Shown piece after piece: positions 42,927 through 51,742 of a DNA stretch of 64,000 nucleotides. The stretch is from the NCBI GenBank assembly GCA_002389765.1, contig DGQM01000023.1, forward strand, positions 235,904 to 299,903. The letters run 5' to 3'. The notes under the pieces were generated by a model. The model saw only the letters and a program-made list of their open reading frames with translations, had not been told where the DNA came from and did no database searches. The position numbers were made by a program, and so were the translations under genes. The DNA is from Bacteroidetes bacterium UBA4414 (GTDB lineage Bacteria > Bacteroidota > Bacteroidia > Chitinophagales > Chitinophagaceae). Positions within the stretch are counted from its first letter, which is position 1; every line of letters starts with the position of its first letter.

Positions 42927-44054
42927 ATGAAAAAAGTATTGCTGGCTGTTTGGATGCTCCTCTTTACTTCTGCTGCCATTGCACAGCAGAAGAATGAAGA
43001 AGCACTGGTGAATAAGATAATACAATGCTTTGGTATCGAAGACGATTCTGCCTATGCGATGCTGTTCCCTCGGTTCGATACCCTGTGGAACATGGCACAG
43101 CGATACTCAGATACAGGTATTGTCAACAACAGGCGCATCAACAATCTGCGTTCCAATCCGCTCAATCTTCAGCAGTTCGACCCGTATTATAATAAATCAA
43201 TTATTCGCGATTTTAAGTTCATACATAAGAAGGGGCTCGATTCCGGTATACACTGGAGAGATTTGCTTATTGCCCGCTTCGAACTGGAAAAATCCATGTT
43301 GCCACGTGAATTGATAGGCTTAGAAAAAATTATCCCCTACCGTTTGCAGGGCTACATATTTGTACAGGATTTGCTGACACGCAAAATCTATTGCATATCC
43401 ATCAAAGATGTACATGGCTTTAACAACCAATGGTACGGTGGCCGCATTGTAAACATACTGGAAGCTGAAAGCATTGAAGAATACTACGAAAAGCTGGCAG
43501 CAGAAAGAAAAGTATTGAAGGATGTGTTGATAGCACAACTCTATGCGCTGTCTGATACTATCGGCAAAGCTGAAGACAGCATGGCGCTTGCCGCTGCTGC
43601 AATCAAAACGCCCAAAGCCGATAATATGCTTAGTGTGGGCAACGATGATGATGAAGATAAAAAGAAACCATCTACCAACGATGTAGTAGAGCGCAAACTG
43701 TATACAGGCTTGTTTGATGGTGAAATAAAAATGGAACTATACATCCGCAGCCTGAAAGGCCCGTGCCCGAAACCTGTATGCGCGTGGGATGCAGTATACA
43801 AGTTTCAGGATATGGAAGACTATGTAGTCTTGGATGTTACAAAATCTGCCGATGGCAAGCTGATATTGACAGAAGAAGATGTAGGGGTTATGGAAATAAC
43901 CATTACGGGCGATAAAGCAAAAGGCGAATGGTCTTCCTTCAAAGACAAAACCACGGTAGATGTGGAATTGACAGAGAAGAAAGAAGTAAAAAATCGTAAA
44001 CTCTTTATGCTCGATGATATACTGGAAGGTGGTATGAACTTTGGTGAATACTAA
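42927..44054 (+). CDS. Hypothetical secreted protein
   Basis: A 375-aa protein with a signal peptide (ends AAIAQ). The N-terminal 200 residues are charged and mostly helical (LEAESIEEYYEKLAAERKVLKDVLI); the C-terminal part is beta-rich with EEDVGVMEITITGDKAKGEWSSF. A short acidic/Lys linker (DDDEDKKKPS) separates them. No recognised domain; unknown function. It lies between the sco terminator and an ATPase gene. Confidence 0.65.
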   Translation: MKKVLLAVWMLLFTSAAIAQQKNEEALVNKIIQCFGIEDDSAYAMLFPRFDTLWNMAQRYSDTGIVNNRRINNLRSNPLNLQQFDPYYNKSIIRDFKFIHKKGLDSGIHWRDLLIARFELEKSMLPRELIGLEKIIPYRLQGYIFVQDLLTRKIYCISIKDVHGFNNQWYGGRIVNILEAESIEEYYEKLAAERKVLKDVLIAQLYALSDTIGKAEDSMALAAAAIKTPKADNMLSVGNDDDEDKKKPSTNDVVERKLYTGLFDGEIKMELYIRSLKGPCPKPVCAWDAVYKFQDMEDYVVLDVTKSADGKLILTEEDVGVMEITITGDKAKGEWSSFKDKTTVDVELTEKKEVKNRKLFMLDDILEGGMNFGEY

Positions 44055-44133
44055 CCATTTCAATATTCTTTATACCGCTATTGCAAACACTTAGCCTGCT
44101 GCATTGTTACAAACTTGTAACTTCGAATCTCTT

Positions 44134-45666
44134 ATGACAAGTATGCAACCAACTATAAAGACATTCGGCAAACTGAAGGCATCTGGATATCAACCAAAAT
44201 CGGTAAAAGAAGAAGTACGTCATAATCTTATCAATTCTATACAAACAAATCAAAACCCTTTCACAGGCATTCTGGGTTATGAGGACACTGTAATACCTGA
44301 TGTGGAAAGGGCTTTGCTTTCTCGTCACAACATCCTGTTCCTCGGGCTTCGCGGACAGGCAAAAACACGTATGGCAAGAGAGATGGTAAACCTGCTGGAT
44401 GAATGGATACCTGTGGTAGATGGCAGCGATATCAACGATAGTCCTTTTGCACCTATCTCATTATATGCACGCAACCTGCTGGATGAAATGGGCGATGCAA
44501 CGCCTATATCATGGTTGCACCGCAGCGAGCGTTATGGCGAAAAGCTGGCTACGCCCGATGTATCTGTTGCCGATCTGATAGGCGATGTAGACCCTATCAA
44601 AGCAGCCAACATGCGTCTTAGCTTTGCAGACGAGCGTGTGTTGCACTATGGCATCATACCACGTTCTCACAGAGGCATATTTGTTATCAATGAGCTTCCT
44701 GATTTGCAGGCGCGTATACAGGTATCGCTCTTCAATATATTGCAGGAAGGTGATATTCAGATACGTGGTTTCAAACTGCGCATGCCCTTGGATATCCTCT
44801 TTGTTTTCACTGCCAACCCGGAAGATTATACCAATCGTGGCAGCATTGTTACACCACTCAAAGACCGCATCGAGAGCCAGATAGTAACGCACTATCCAAA
44901 AACAGTACACGTATCTCAAGCCATTACAGAGCAGGAAGCAGATGTGTTGCCAGAGCAAATGCAGAAAGTAGCAGTACCTGATATTGCTAAAATGCTGGTT
45001 GAAGAAATTGCTATGGAGGCACGCAAAAGCGAGTATGTAGACCAGAAAAGTGGTGTATCTGCGCGACTTACCATATCTGCATACGAGAATCTTATCAGCT
45101 CTGCAGAGTTGCGCGCACTAAAGCATGGTAGTACTAATACCATGGTGCGTATTTCCGATTTTATTGGTGTGATACCATCTATTACCGGTAAAATAGAACT
45201 AGTGTATGAAGGCGAACAGGAAGGCCCTACCAATGTAGCATACAGACTGCTTGAGCAAGCAACGCGTACCATGTTTACCCAATACTTCCCCGATCCGCAA
45301 TCATTCAAAAAGCAACCTCGCAGCAATGATAAGGTGAAACCAAAACCCAATCCTTATCAGTCTATTATAGATTGGTTTGGACGTGGTAACGACCTTGTTA
45401 TGTTGCAACATGCTCCGGACGATGACTATCGTAATAATCTGTATCAGGTAGATGGCTTGTATGCTGCGGTAAAACAATATTACCCCAATGCAGACGAAAC
45501 ACAGCTGGCACTGCTTATGGAATTTATGCTGCACGGGCTTGCGTCTTTCTCACTCATCAGTAAGAAAGGTGTAGAGAGTGGTGGCTATAGTTTTGGCGAT
45601 ATATTGGGTAGTATGATGAACATGAACTTTAATACCGAGCAGGAAGACGAAGAAGAGGATTTTTAA
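44134..45666 (+). CDS. MoxR/magnesium-chelatase-like AAA+ ATPase
   Basis: A 510-aa AAA+ ATPase from the ATG at 44134; an in-frame TTG at 44104 lies upstream of a TAACTTCG promoter-like box. The Walker A loop is GLRGQAKT, with the Ala before Lys that MoxR-type proteins use. The Walker B position reads IFVINELPDL, with Asn where Asp is normal, before the conserved Glu. FTANPEDYTNRGSIVTPLKDRIESQI contains sensor 1 and the Arg-finger region, as in ChlI/MoxR. Such ATPases normally act with a VWA-domain partner, but none is adjacent; the next gene is a small membrane protein. Role unknown. Confidence 0.82.
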   Translation: MTSMQPTIKTFGKLKASGYQPKSVKEEVRHNLINSIQTNQNPFTGILGYEDTVIPDVERALLSRHNILFLGLRGQAKTRMAREMVNLLDEWIPVVDGSDINDSPFAPISLYARNLLDEMGDATPISWLHRSERYGEKLATPDVSVADLIGDVDPIKAANMRLSFADERVLHYGIIPRSHRGIFVINELPDLQARIQVSLFNILQEGDIQIRGFKLRMPLDILFVFTANPEDYTNRGSIVTPLKDRIESQIVTHYPKTVHVSQAITEQEADVLPEQMQKVAVPDIAKMLVEEIAMEARKSEYVDQKSGVSARLTISAYENLISSAELRALKHGSTNTMVRISDFIGVIPSITGKIELVYEGEQEGPTNVAYRLLEQATRTMFTQYFPDPQSFKKQPRSNDKVKPKPNPYQSIIDWFGRGNDLVMLQHAPDDDYRNNLYQVDGLYAAVKQYYPNADETQLALLMEFMLHGLASFSLISKKGVESGGYSFGDILGSMMNMNFNTEQEDEEEDF

Positions 45667-45698
45667 AAGAGTGTATATTTACTTTGTAATATATACTT

Positions 45699-46202
45699 AT
45701 GAGCTCCCGATCATTATTTCAGATTTTGTTTAAAGTATTTGCACTGCTAATGATTGTTAGCTCTGTAGGTGTTGTAATAGATTCATTACAGTCTATTGTA
45801 TCGTTCTTTACATATACAGACTATACAATACTTATCATAGCAATTATTTCCATTGTAATACTTGTATTGGCTATATATTATCTGCTTTTTAAAGGAGATG
45901 CCATCATCAATAAATTACGCCTTACAGAAAATGTTGATGAATATTTGACTATCAACATGCATAGGTCTCAGCTGCTTAGTCTTGCAATTGTAATTATAGG
46001 TGGTTATACAATTGTAAACGAGATACCTGTTTTCTGTCACGAGTTATATTCATACTGGCGAGAAGGTATTATTGAAAACAGTTACAGTTTTACAAGTAAG
46101 GGGCCAATTATCTATTCTTCTGCAAGACTGCTTGTAGGACTGTTATTGCTGGGTAATACCAAGCTTATAGTTAACTACTTAGAACTCCGTCGAAAAAAAT
46201 AA
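45699..46202 (+). CDS. Hypothetical membrane protein
   Basis: A 167-aa protein with four hydrophobic helices (about 8-30, 40-65, 92-110, 138-158) and a basic C terminus (LELRRKK). No recognised family. Lies 32 nt after the ATPase gene and 1 nt before arfB, so probably cotranscribed with both. Confidence 0.65.
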   Translation: MSSRSLFQILFKVFALLMIVSSVGVVIDSLQSIVSFFTYTDYTILIIAIISIVILVLAIYYLLFKGDAIINKLRLTENVDEYLTINMHRSQLLSLAIVIIGGYTIVNEIPVFCHELYSYWREGIIENSYSFTSKGPIIYSSARLLVGLLLLGNTKLIVNYLELRRKK

Positions 46203-46203
46203 A

Positions 46204-46596
46204 ATGCACAATTTTCTAAACGAAATATTTTATCGCACAGCACGCAGCGGTGGCAAGGGTGGGCAGAATGTAAACAAGGTAGAGACGATGGTAGAAGCCT
46301 GGTTGCACATAGGCCTGTCGCATGCTTTTACACAGGAAGAAAAAGAATTGATTAGTGCCAAACTATCCAATCGTATTAATATAGATGGCTACCTGATAGT
46401 AAAGTGCAGCGAAACACGTTCGCAGTTAGAGAACAAACAGATTGCAACTGCAAAAATGCAGGAAATAGTTGCCAAAAGCCTGATAGTACCCAAAAAGCGA
46501 AAGCCCACAAAAATCAGCAAAGCAGCCAAAGAAGCACGCCTCAACAGCAAGAAGAAAGCATCAGAAAAAAAGCAAATGCGCCGTAAGGATTGGTAA
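46204..46596 (+). CDS. arfB: Alternative ribosome-rescue factor ArfB (peptidyl-tRNA hydrolase)
   Basis: A 130-aa protein with the catalytic loop ARSGGKGGQNVNKVET (GGQ motif of class I release factors) and a long basic tail (KKRKPTKISKAAKEARLNSK) that in the family threads into the mRNA channel of stalled ribosomes. It releases nascent chains from ribosomes stuck without a stop codon. Starts 1 nt after the membrane-protein stop. Confidence 0.92.
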   Translation: MHNFLNEIFYRTARSGGKGGQNVNKVETMVEAWLHIGLSHAFTQEEKELISAKLSNRINIDGYLIVKCSETRSQLENKQIATAKMQEIVAKSLIVPKKRKPTKISKAAKEARLNSKKKASEKKQMRRKDW

Positions 46597-46620
46597 TTGG
46601 TTGATTGGTTGATTGGTTGA
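46597..46620. repeat. Three perfect tandem copies of TTGGTTGA
   Basis: The octamer repeats at 46597, 46605 and 46613, with degenerate flanks (GGTAATTGG, CCAGTTGATAGTTG). It starts one base after the arfB stop codon. Non-coding simple repeat of unknown role. Confidence 0.7.
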
Positions 46621-46686
46621 CCAGTTGATAGTTGTTATGCGCTAACAAAAAACAACAGAGAAAACCCGGTCAATCCATAAATCCAA

Positions 46687-47262
46687 TTAATCCCGGTTCA
46701 AACTATCCAGCAAGAACTCTATCGTGCGTGGAAAGTAAAAGTGTTCCAGTTTATGAATCTTATGCGATACATCATCGGGTGTGTCTGATGGCACTACACT
46801 ACACCTTGCCTGTGTTATGATATTGCCTTCATCATAATGCTCATTCACATAATGTATTGTAATGCCCGATTCCTTTTCTTTATTAGCAACCACTGCCTCG
46901 TGTACATGATGCCCGTACATACCTTTACCACCATACTTAGGTAGCAGTGCGGGATGCACATTGACAATCCTGTTCGGGAAAGCATTCAGTATCGTTTCAG
47001 GTACTTTCCACAAATAGCCTGCAAGTACTATCAGCGATGGTTTAAACTCCGTCATCTGCTCTACCAGCAGCATCTCTTTAGCGGTATGTTTATCTATTAT
47101 CAGGAAAGGTATATGTTCTTTCTTAGCAATATCCAGCACACCTGCATCTGCCTTGTTCGATACAATGAGCGAAACCTTAGCCTTACCATTGGCTTTAAAG
47201 AAATCAATAATAGCCTGTGCATTGCTGCCGCGGCCCGATGCGAATACGATGAGTGAATGCAT
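46687..47262 (-). CDS. purN: Phosphoribosylglycinamide formyltransferase
   Basis: A 191-aa folate-dependent GAR transformylase of purine synthesis. VFASGRGSNAQAIIDFF is the phosphate-binding loop; VNVHPALLPKYGGKGMYG carries the catalytic His, and the downstream SGITIHYVNEHYDEGNII holds the active-site Asp region. A TAGTTTTG box lies 10 nt before the ATG. Convergent with arfB. Confidence 0.94.
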   Translation of the reverse strand: MHSLIVFASGRGSNAQAIIDFFKANGKAKVSLIVSNKADAGVLDIAKKEHIPFLIIDKHTAKEMLLVEQMTEFKPSLIVLAGYLWKVPETILNAFPNRIVNVHPALLPKYGGKGMYGHHVHEAVVANKEKESGITIHYVNEHYDEGNIITQARCSVVPSDTPDDVSHKIHKLEHFYFPRTIEFLLDSLNRD

Positions 47263-47272
47263 AAGAATAGCG

Positions 47273-47280
47273 CAAAACTA
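47273..47280 (-). promoter_or_regulatory. -7 box of purN (TAGTTTTG)
   Basis: Exact TAnnTTTG on the minus strand, 10 nt before the purN ATG, implying only a few leader bases. Confidence 0.55.
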
Positions 47281-47310
47281 CAAAACAGTTTTGGTGATGC
47301 TGCATTTATG

Positions 47311-47318
47311 TAATTTAG
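47311..47318 (+). promoter_or_regulatory. -7-like box of the S4 gene, leaderless type (TAATTTAG)
   Basis: TAnnTTAG variant ending 4 nt before the ATG at 47323. Confidence 0.5.
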
Positions 47319-47322
47319 CAAT

Positions 47323-47712
47323 ATGGCAGATGAGAAATTAAGGTTGGATAAATACCTGTGGTCTATACGCATCTTCAAAACGCGTACCCTTGCCACCAAA
47401 GCATGCGAAGAAGGCAAAGTAAAACTGAACGGTGCAAACGTAAAACCTGCACGCACTGTAAGCATTGGTGAAACTTACGATATACGTGCCGAACGTAAAT
47501 GGACTATATGCGTAACAGGGCTGCTGCACAAACGCGTGGGCTATGAAGAGGCCATTAAGAATTATACAGACCTCACATCAGAAGAAGACCTGCAATACAA
47601 CAAACGCATGGGTACCAGCTTCTATACAGGTAAGCGCCTAAGCAAAACAGGCCGCCCGTCTAAAAAAGAACGTCGCGACCTGAATGATTTTCTCAGCGAT
47701 GATGACGCTTAA
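47323..47712 (+). CDS. S4-domain RNA-binding protein (Hsp15-like)
   Basis: A 129-aa protein with an N-terminal S4 domain: RLDKYLWSIRIFKTRTLATKA, GKVKLNGANVKPARTV, IGETYDI. The C terminus is basic (TGRPSKKERRDLNDF). The layout matches Hsp15, which binds 50S subunits carrying stalled peptidyl-tRNA. Divergent from purN, close to the rescue factor arfB. Confidence 0.87.
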   Translation: MADEKLRLDKYLWSIRIFKTRTLATKACEEGKVKLNGANVKPARTVSIGETYDIRAERKWTICVTGLLHKRVGYEEAIKNYTDLTSEEDLQYNKRMGTSFYTGKRLSKTGRPSKKERRDLNDFLSDDDA

Positions 47713-47720
47713 AACGAAAG

Positions 47721-48806
47721 CTAGTACATTACTGTAAAGCTACCTTTCTTGTTAGGGTTTTCGTAAACCTTTACCCAGTTTTCACCAAGGTCTTGGCTAC
47801 GATATACACCCTGATCGGTAGCAGCATATATGTATTGTTTCGAAGTATTGTTTTTGAAGTAATCGTATTTCTCAGAAAGACTCTTTACAAAAGCATTTTT
47901 AGGCATACCGATATTTGCAGTTACAAACTTTGTAGAGCCTACCGGCAGGCGATACACACCGCCACCATCTGTACCAACCAATACTGTTTGTCCGAAACCA
48001 CCACACATGCTCAATATTTTTGATGTAGTAGGTATGCCTGTATACTGAGACCAGCTATTGCCATAGTTAGTACTGTAGTACACACCATTAGCACCGGTTC
48101 TATCTGCTGCTAGCAGTACATTGCCCTTGTGCGACAAGAAGAAGTTGCCGGATGCAGGAAGTTTGCCACCTGTGGTTTGCGACCATTTTTGTGTAATACC
48201 TGTCAACTTGAAGGTACGTTTGTTTCCATCATCGTATGCTACCAGTGTACCATCATCCAATAAAGTCAGTGATGTAATTACATTACCTGGTGATAGAATG
48301 AAGGCTGAGTCATTATCACTTTTCCAGTTTGCATAACTGATACCCGGACGACCATTTGAATCGTTATACATCAAACCATGGTCTCCGACACCACCTATAT
48401 ATACCCTGTTTTTAAACGCAGATATATTAGGAGCTATAATGATTGATTCACCATAATTCTCAAATGCACCACCAATCAACGTCGGGTTGGTATTGCTACC
48501 TGCCTGGCCCAGATTTTCAATAATGTGTACGTTATTTTTGATGTATATCAAATTTTGACCTGATACTACCATTGCTGTAGCAGGATAGTTATCGGGACCA
48601 AAAACGCTCTGAAAATTCAGACCATCATTGGTTTTGTATATAGCACCAAACGTATCACCTACATACAGTACGTATGGTTTTGATATAACGTTATTATTAT
48701 CAATTTCATCATAAGTGGGTTTACATGCTCCTGCAGAAAACGCTAATCCAAGTACAATACCCAGCTTATAGATAACTTTACGATTATCCATTGAGAAAAT
48801 TTTCAT
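47721..48806 (-). CDS. Lipoprotein with BNR/sortilin-type beta-propeller repeats
   Basis: About 361 aa from the ATG at 48806 (a TTG lies just upstream; an ATG at 48791 is also possible). A lipobox-like FSAGAC follows the hydrophobic segment. The body contains repeated Asp-box-like turns: VLYVGDTFGAIYKTNDGLNF, GVYYSTNYGNSWSQYTGIP, YAATDQGVYRSQDLGENWVKV. These are typical of sialidase/photosystem-stability-type propellers. No catalytic set of a sialidase is visible, so it is probably structural or binding. Confidence 0.75.
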   Translation of the reverse strand: MKIFSMDNRKVIYKLGIVLGLAFSAGACKPTYDEIDNNNVISKPYVLYVGDTFGAIYKTNDGLNFQSVFGPDNYPATAMVVSGQNLIYIKNNVHIIENLGQAGSNTNPTLIGGAFENYGESIIIAPNISAFKNRVYIGGVGDHGLMYNDSNGRPGISYANWKSDNDSAFILSPGNVITSLTLLDDGTLVAYDDGNKRTFKLTGITQKWSQTTGGKLPASGNFFLSHKGNVLLAADRTGANGVYYSTNYGNSWSQYTGIPTTSKILSMCGGFGQTVLVGTDGGGVYRLPVGSTKFVTANIGMPKNAFVKSLSEKYDYFKNNTSKQYIYAATDQGVYRSQDLGENWVKVYENPNKKGSFTVMY

Positions 48807-48911
48807 CAAGTTTATAAAAAATAGTTAACAAATACAAGGGTTTTGTTAAAACAAAAACCTTGTATAGCCCTTATTTTCGGGCAATATCATATTATTTTAA
48901 TTCTAAATTAA

Positions 48912-50606
48912 TTATCTCACTGTCACTACCTGTTCTTGTTTGTTCAGTTCAGCCATTTTGCTTGCATAGTTCAGCAATTGTATGAGGCTGTTTTCTTTCT
49001 TGTCGATAAAGTTGATAGATATATTATATTCAAATGTATTTCCTTTATTTTCTCCTCCATAGGCAGTTACATTATCCAACAGGTTTTTGCTCATTTCCAG
49101 CATGGCTTTATCCTTTGGCTTTTCTGAAGCAATGCTCACATTGGCAAACATAGATTTTACATCAAAAAACATTCCCCATGGGTGCTTAGCTATATCTTCG
49201 TTTTTAGCCGTATGCTTTGCTGTCTTGTATGCCGATTGTATAAATCCGTCTGCATATCCGCTGTTGTTAGATACTACCAGGAAACCTTTATCAATAACGA
49301 TACTAATATCTTGCCTGCCCGATTTTATCAGGTATTTCTTACCACTTGCATCGGGTACCATAATACCCGTTTTTTGTGCCAGTTGCAGTAGTTTATCAAA
49401 ACTTTCCTTTTTACCCGTTTTCATGGCAAAAGTATACTGGATATCTGCGTCTTGCGATTCAAAAGCCTGCTGACCGGGATACATGCTATCTGCAGGTATG
49501 GTAGTATTGTAAATCTTAAAGTTATTGAGCGCAAGTGCAAAATCTCCTGAAAATGCAGAAAATACATCGTCAGCATTCAGTCCGCTTTCTGCCAATCCTG
49601 CATTCATCAATCCTGTCATGCCCATTTTATCAATCATTCCCTTCATTGCAGCAGGAGATATATAGCAGCCTGCCAACATATTCAATCCTTCTGCAGGCAT
49701 TCTTTCTATCATATCCTTATCTGCATTCTTTTCGCCAAAGCCTTTCATGATAGCTTTCAGTTCATCAGAAATATAGTATTTCATCTGTCCGTTTATCTTG
49801 CCATCTTCAAAGTCGAAACCTGCTGCCAGTGCTGCATCTTTCCACAGCGCTGCAGACAGTGCCAATCCACCTGTCATGGATGGGTTCATGTAGTCGCCGG
49901 TAAGTTTTTCGTAATTCATCCACATGGTTATGTCATGCCCTTCTTTTTCAAGGTTCACAAAGCTCTGCTTGCTTGTTATTACATTATCGCTTGCTATGTT
50001 GAATGCCTTGTCCATCTCAACAGCCATCAATGCTTCATCCGGCTTTCTTTGTTTTGTCAACTCTGTATACAAGCTGTCGTAGGTCTCTGCAGTTGCATTG
50101 CTTAGTTGGTTATAGATATTATCCATTGGTGGGTATATGGTATTCATAATGATGAGTACATCTTTTGTCCACCCGGCATACATACCGTCGCTTATCAGTG
50201 CTTCTTTTCTGTCTTTTTGTGTTTTAACTACGGCTTGTGGTGCTACTTTTTTCAGGTATGCTTCCCATTTGGCTTCATCTTCCATAGGCAATACAGCAGT
50301 TACGCTATTGCCTGTTTCAAAACGCTTGTCTGTTTTTACATACAGATAGTAGGTGGTCATGGCTTGTATACCGCTGTTACCCATATCTTTCATGGCATCT
50401 TTCTTATCCATGCGCTGCTGCATCTCTTCCAGCAGCTTGCTGCCCCACAGTGCATCCCAGGCAATTTTTTTACCTAGCTCTGCAGTATTTACACCCACTA
50501 CCACACCGGCATCTTTGGGTATGTATTTTATGTGTTCGGGAGATTTGCTGCAAGATGCAAATATGCACATTACCATCAGCAAGATTAGGGCGATACGATT
50601 AGTCAT
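48912..50606 (-). CDS. DUF4836 family lipoprotein
   Basis: A 564-aa lipoprotein (lipobox IFASC, Cys about 19). The start of the mature protein, HIKYIPKDAGVVVGVNTAELGKKI, is the DUF4836 signature, and the long body alternates helices and strands without catalytic motifs. Repeated segments such as MLAGCYISPAAMKGMIDKMG are seen in the family. Surface or periplasmic protein of unknown role; same strand as the propeller lipoprotein 105 bp downstream. Confidence 0.78.
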   Translation of the reverse strand: MTNRIALILLMVMCIFASCSKSPEHIKYIPKDAGVVVGVNTAELGKKIAWDALWGSKLLEEMQQRMDKKDAMKDMGNSGIQAMTTYYLYVKTDKRFETGNSVTAVLPMEDEAKWEAYLKKVAPQAVVKTQKDRKEALISDGMYAGWTKDVLIIMNTIYPPMDNIYNQLSNATAETYDSLYTELTKQRKPDEALMAVEMDKAFNIASDNVITSKQSFVNLEKEGHDITMWMNYEKLTGDYMNPSMTGGLALSAALWKDAALAAGFDFEDGKINGQMKYYISDELKAIMKGFGEKNADKDMIERMPAEGLNMLAGCYISPAAMKGMIDKMGMTGLMNAGLAESGLNADDVFSAFSGDFALALNNFKIYNTTIPADSMYPGQQAFESQDADIQYTFAMKTGKKESFDKLLQLAQKTGIMVPDASGKKYLIKSGRQDISIVIDKGFLVVSNNSGYADGFIQSAYKTAKHTAKNEDIAKHPWGMFFDVKSMFANVSIASEKPKDKAMLEMSKNLLDNVTAYGGENKGNTFEYNISINFIDKKENSLIQLLNYASKMAELNKQEQVVTVR

Positions 50607-50651
50607 AACAAATATTTCAGAATGTAAAACTATAACTATTATACAACAAAA

Positions 50652-50682
50652 CAGCCTGTACGTTTATAAATCGTACAGGCTG
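50652..50682 (-). terminator. Terminator of the DUF3127 gene
   Basis: CAGCCTGTACG (50652-50662) pairs perfectly with CGTACAGGCTG (50672-50682); read on the minus strand it is followed by TTTTGTTGTAT. Confidence 0.85.
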
Positions 50683-50710
50683 CTAAAAAGTTACAATGCT
50701 TTGTTATTAT

Positions 50711-51130
50711 TTAGAATGGCAGATCATCTACATTCTCCGGAGAAGGGTTGTAGAAGTTGCCGCCATTACCTGCAGGTGCAGGGTTGTTTACCGGTGCATA
50801 TCCCGCAGGTGCGCCTGCGCTTTGTGCAGGTGCTGTGGCATTAGCAGGTTCTATACGCCATGCATCCAGATTGGTAATGTAGTTTACCTTACCATCTTTC
50901 TCCCAACGGTTTCCTTTAATGTTGAAGCTTACTTTTACAGCATCTCCTTCATTAAACTTGTCCAGTATATCGCATTTCTGCTGCACCAATTGCATTTTAG
51001 CAAAGTTGGTATATGTGTTACCATTTATTTCTTCGGCGAGTTCCAGCACAAATTCACGTTTTCTGAACTTATCACTCACTACCTGTGTAGGATTTTTTAC
51101 CAACAATTTGCCGATTACTTCTAAACTCAT
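50711..51130 (-). CDS. DUF3127 protein with SSB-like C-terminal tip
   Basis: A 139-aa protein. I start at the ATG at 51130 (MSLEVIGKLL); the open frame upstream to 51226 runs through another gene's terminator and is not coding. Residues 1-92 are the DUF3127 domain (KFRKREFVLELAEEINGNTY..FAKMQLVQQKCDILDKF..GDAVKVSFNIKGNRWEKDGKVNYITNLDAWRIE, beta-rich and OB-like). A disordered Ala/Pro/Gly/Asn linker follows and the protein ends ENVDDLPF. That is the layout of single-stranded DNA-binding protein: OB fold, flexible linker, acidic tip ending D-hydrophobic-P-F. A role in DNA or RNA binding or in recruiting SSB partners is an inference. Confidence 0.82.
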   Translation of the reverse strand: MSLEVIGKLLVKNPTQVVSDKFRKREFVLELAEEINGNTYTNFAKMQLVQQKCDILDKFNEGDAVKVSFNIKGNRWEKDGKVNYITNLDAWRIEPANATAPAQSAGAPAGYAPVNNPAPAGNGGNFYNPSPENVDDLPF

Positions 51131-51194
51131 TACTACTTTATTTAAACTTTTATATAAAACTTGTAAGCATGCAAGATATGCAAAGGGCATGAAA

Positions 51195-51220
51195 ATAAAA
51201 AAGCGCCTGTAAACACAGGC
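51195..51220 (-). terminator. Terminator of the 51252 gene
   Basis: GCCTGT (51205-51210) pairs with ACAGGC (51215-51220), loop AAAC, followed on the minus strand by GCTTTTTTATTTT. Confidence 0.8.
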
Positions 51221-51251
51221 ACTCATGTTCGCTTTATTTGATATTTATTAC

Positions 51252-51512
51252 TTAATAGCCCGCTTCTGCTATTGCTTCAGCAAGCGTCGATTCTAGTTTC
51301 AATACTTCTTTTCCCAGTATGTGGTGGTATAATACCTGCCACTCTCCTTTTATTCTGCTCATAAAAAAGGAACGCTCTCCCGGCATATTACTGGTAATAA
51401 AAAACAATGGTTCATTATTGTTCAGCATCAATTTCTCGAAGGCAAAGTCATAGCCTTCTATGTGCTTTCTAAATATTTCTCCCCTCATAACGTAGTTTTT
51501 AATCCGGTTCAT
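51252..51512 (-). CDS. Small hypothetical protein
   Basis: An 86-aa soluble protein from the ATG at 51512 (MNRIKNYVMRG); an in-frame ATG at 51533 is less likely. Mixed alpha/beta sequence (NEPLFFITSNMPGERSFFMSRIKGEWQVL) with no known family. It is flanked by a good terminator and is divergent from the response-regulator gene. Confidence 0.6.
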   Translation of the reverse strand: MNRIKNYVMRGEIFRKHIEGYDFAFEKLMLNNNEPLFFITSNMPGERSFFMSRIKGEWQVLYHHILGKEVLKLESTLAEAIAEAGY

Positions 51513-51742
51513 GCTTACAGGTGGCGATTGCAATTACTACTTACAAAGGGTATTTTTTCTATATGTTTCTCTCTCAATATCCCTGTTAATACAACAGGCG
51601 TAAAGCTATAAACATAGCTAAATACAGCGTGTAGAATAAATTCTATTGCCCTATGTACTTGGAATTGCAGAAATTCGCACGCTTTTTGTTAGTATTCTTA
51701 AAAGCCGTTTCGGATTACCCTTAAACAAACAGAACGATACTG

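Noticed and set aside
44104..44133. TTG start for the MoxR-like ATPase
   Set aside because: A TAACTTCG promoter-like box lies within the extension; the ATG at 44134 is a better start.
51131..51226. N-terminal extension of the DUF3127 protein
   Set aside because: The extension overlaps the terminator hairpin of the upstream gene, and family similarity begins at MSLEVIGKLL.
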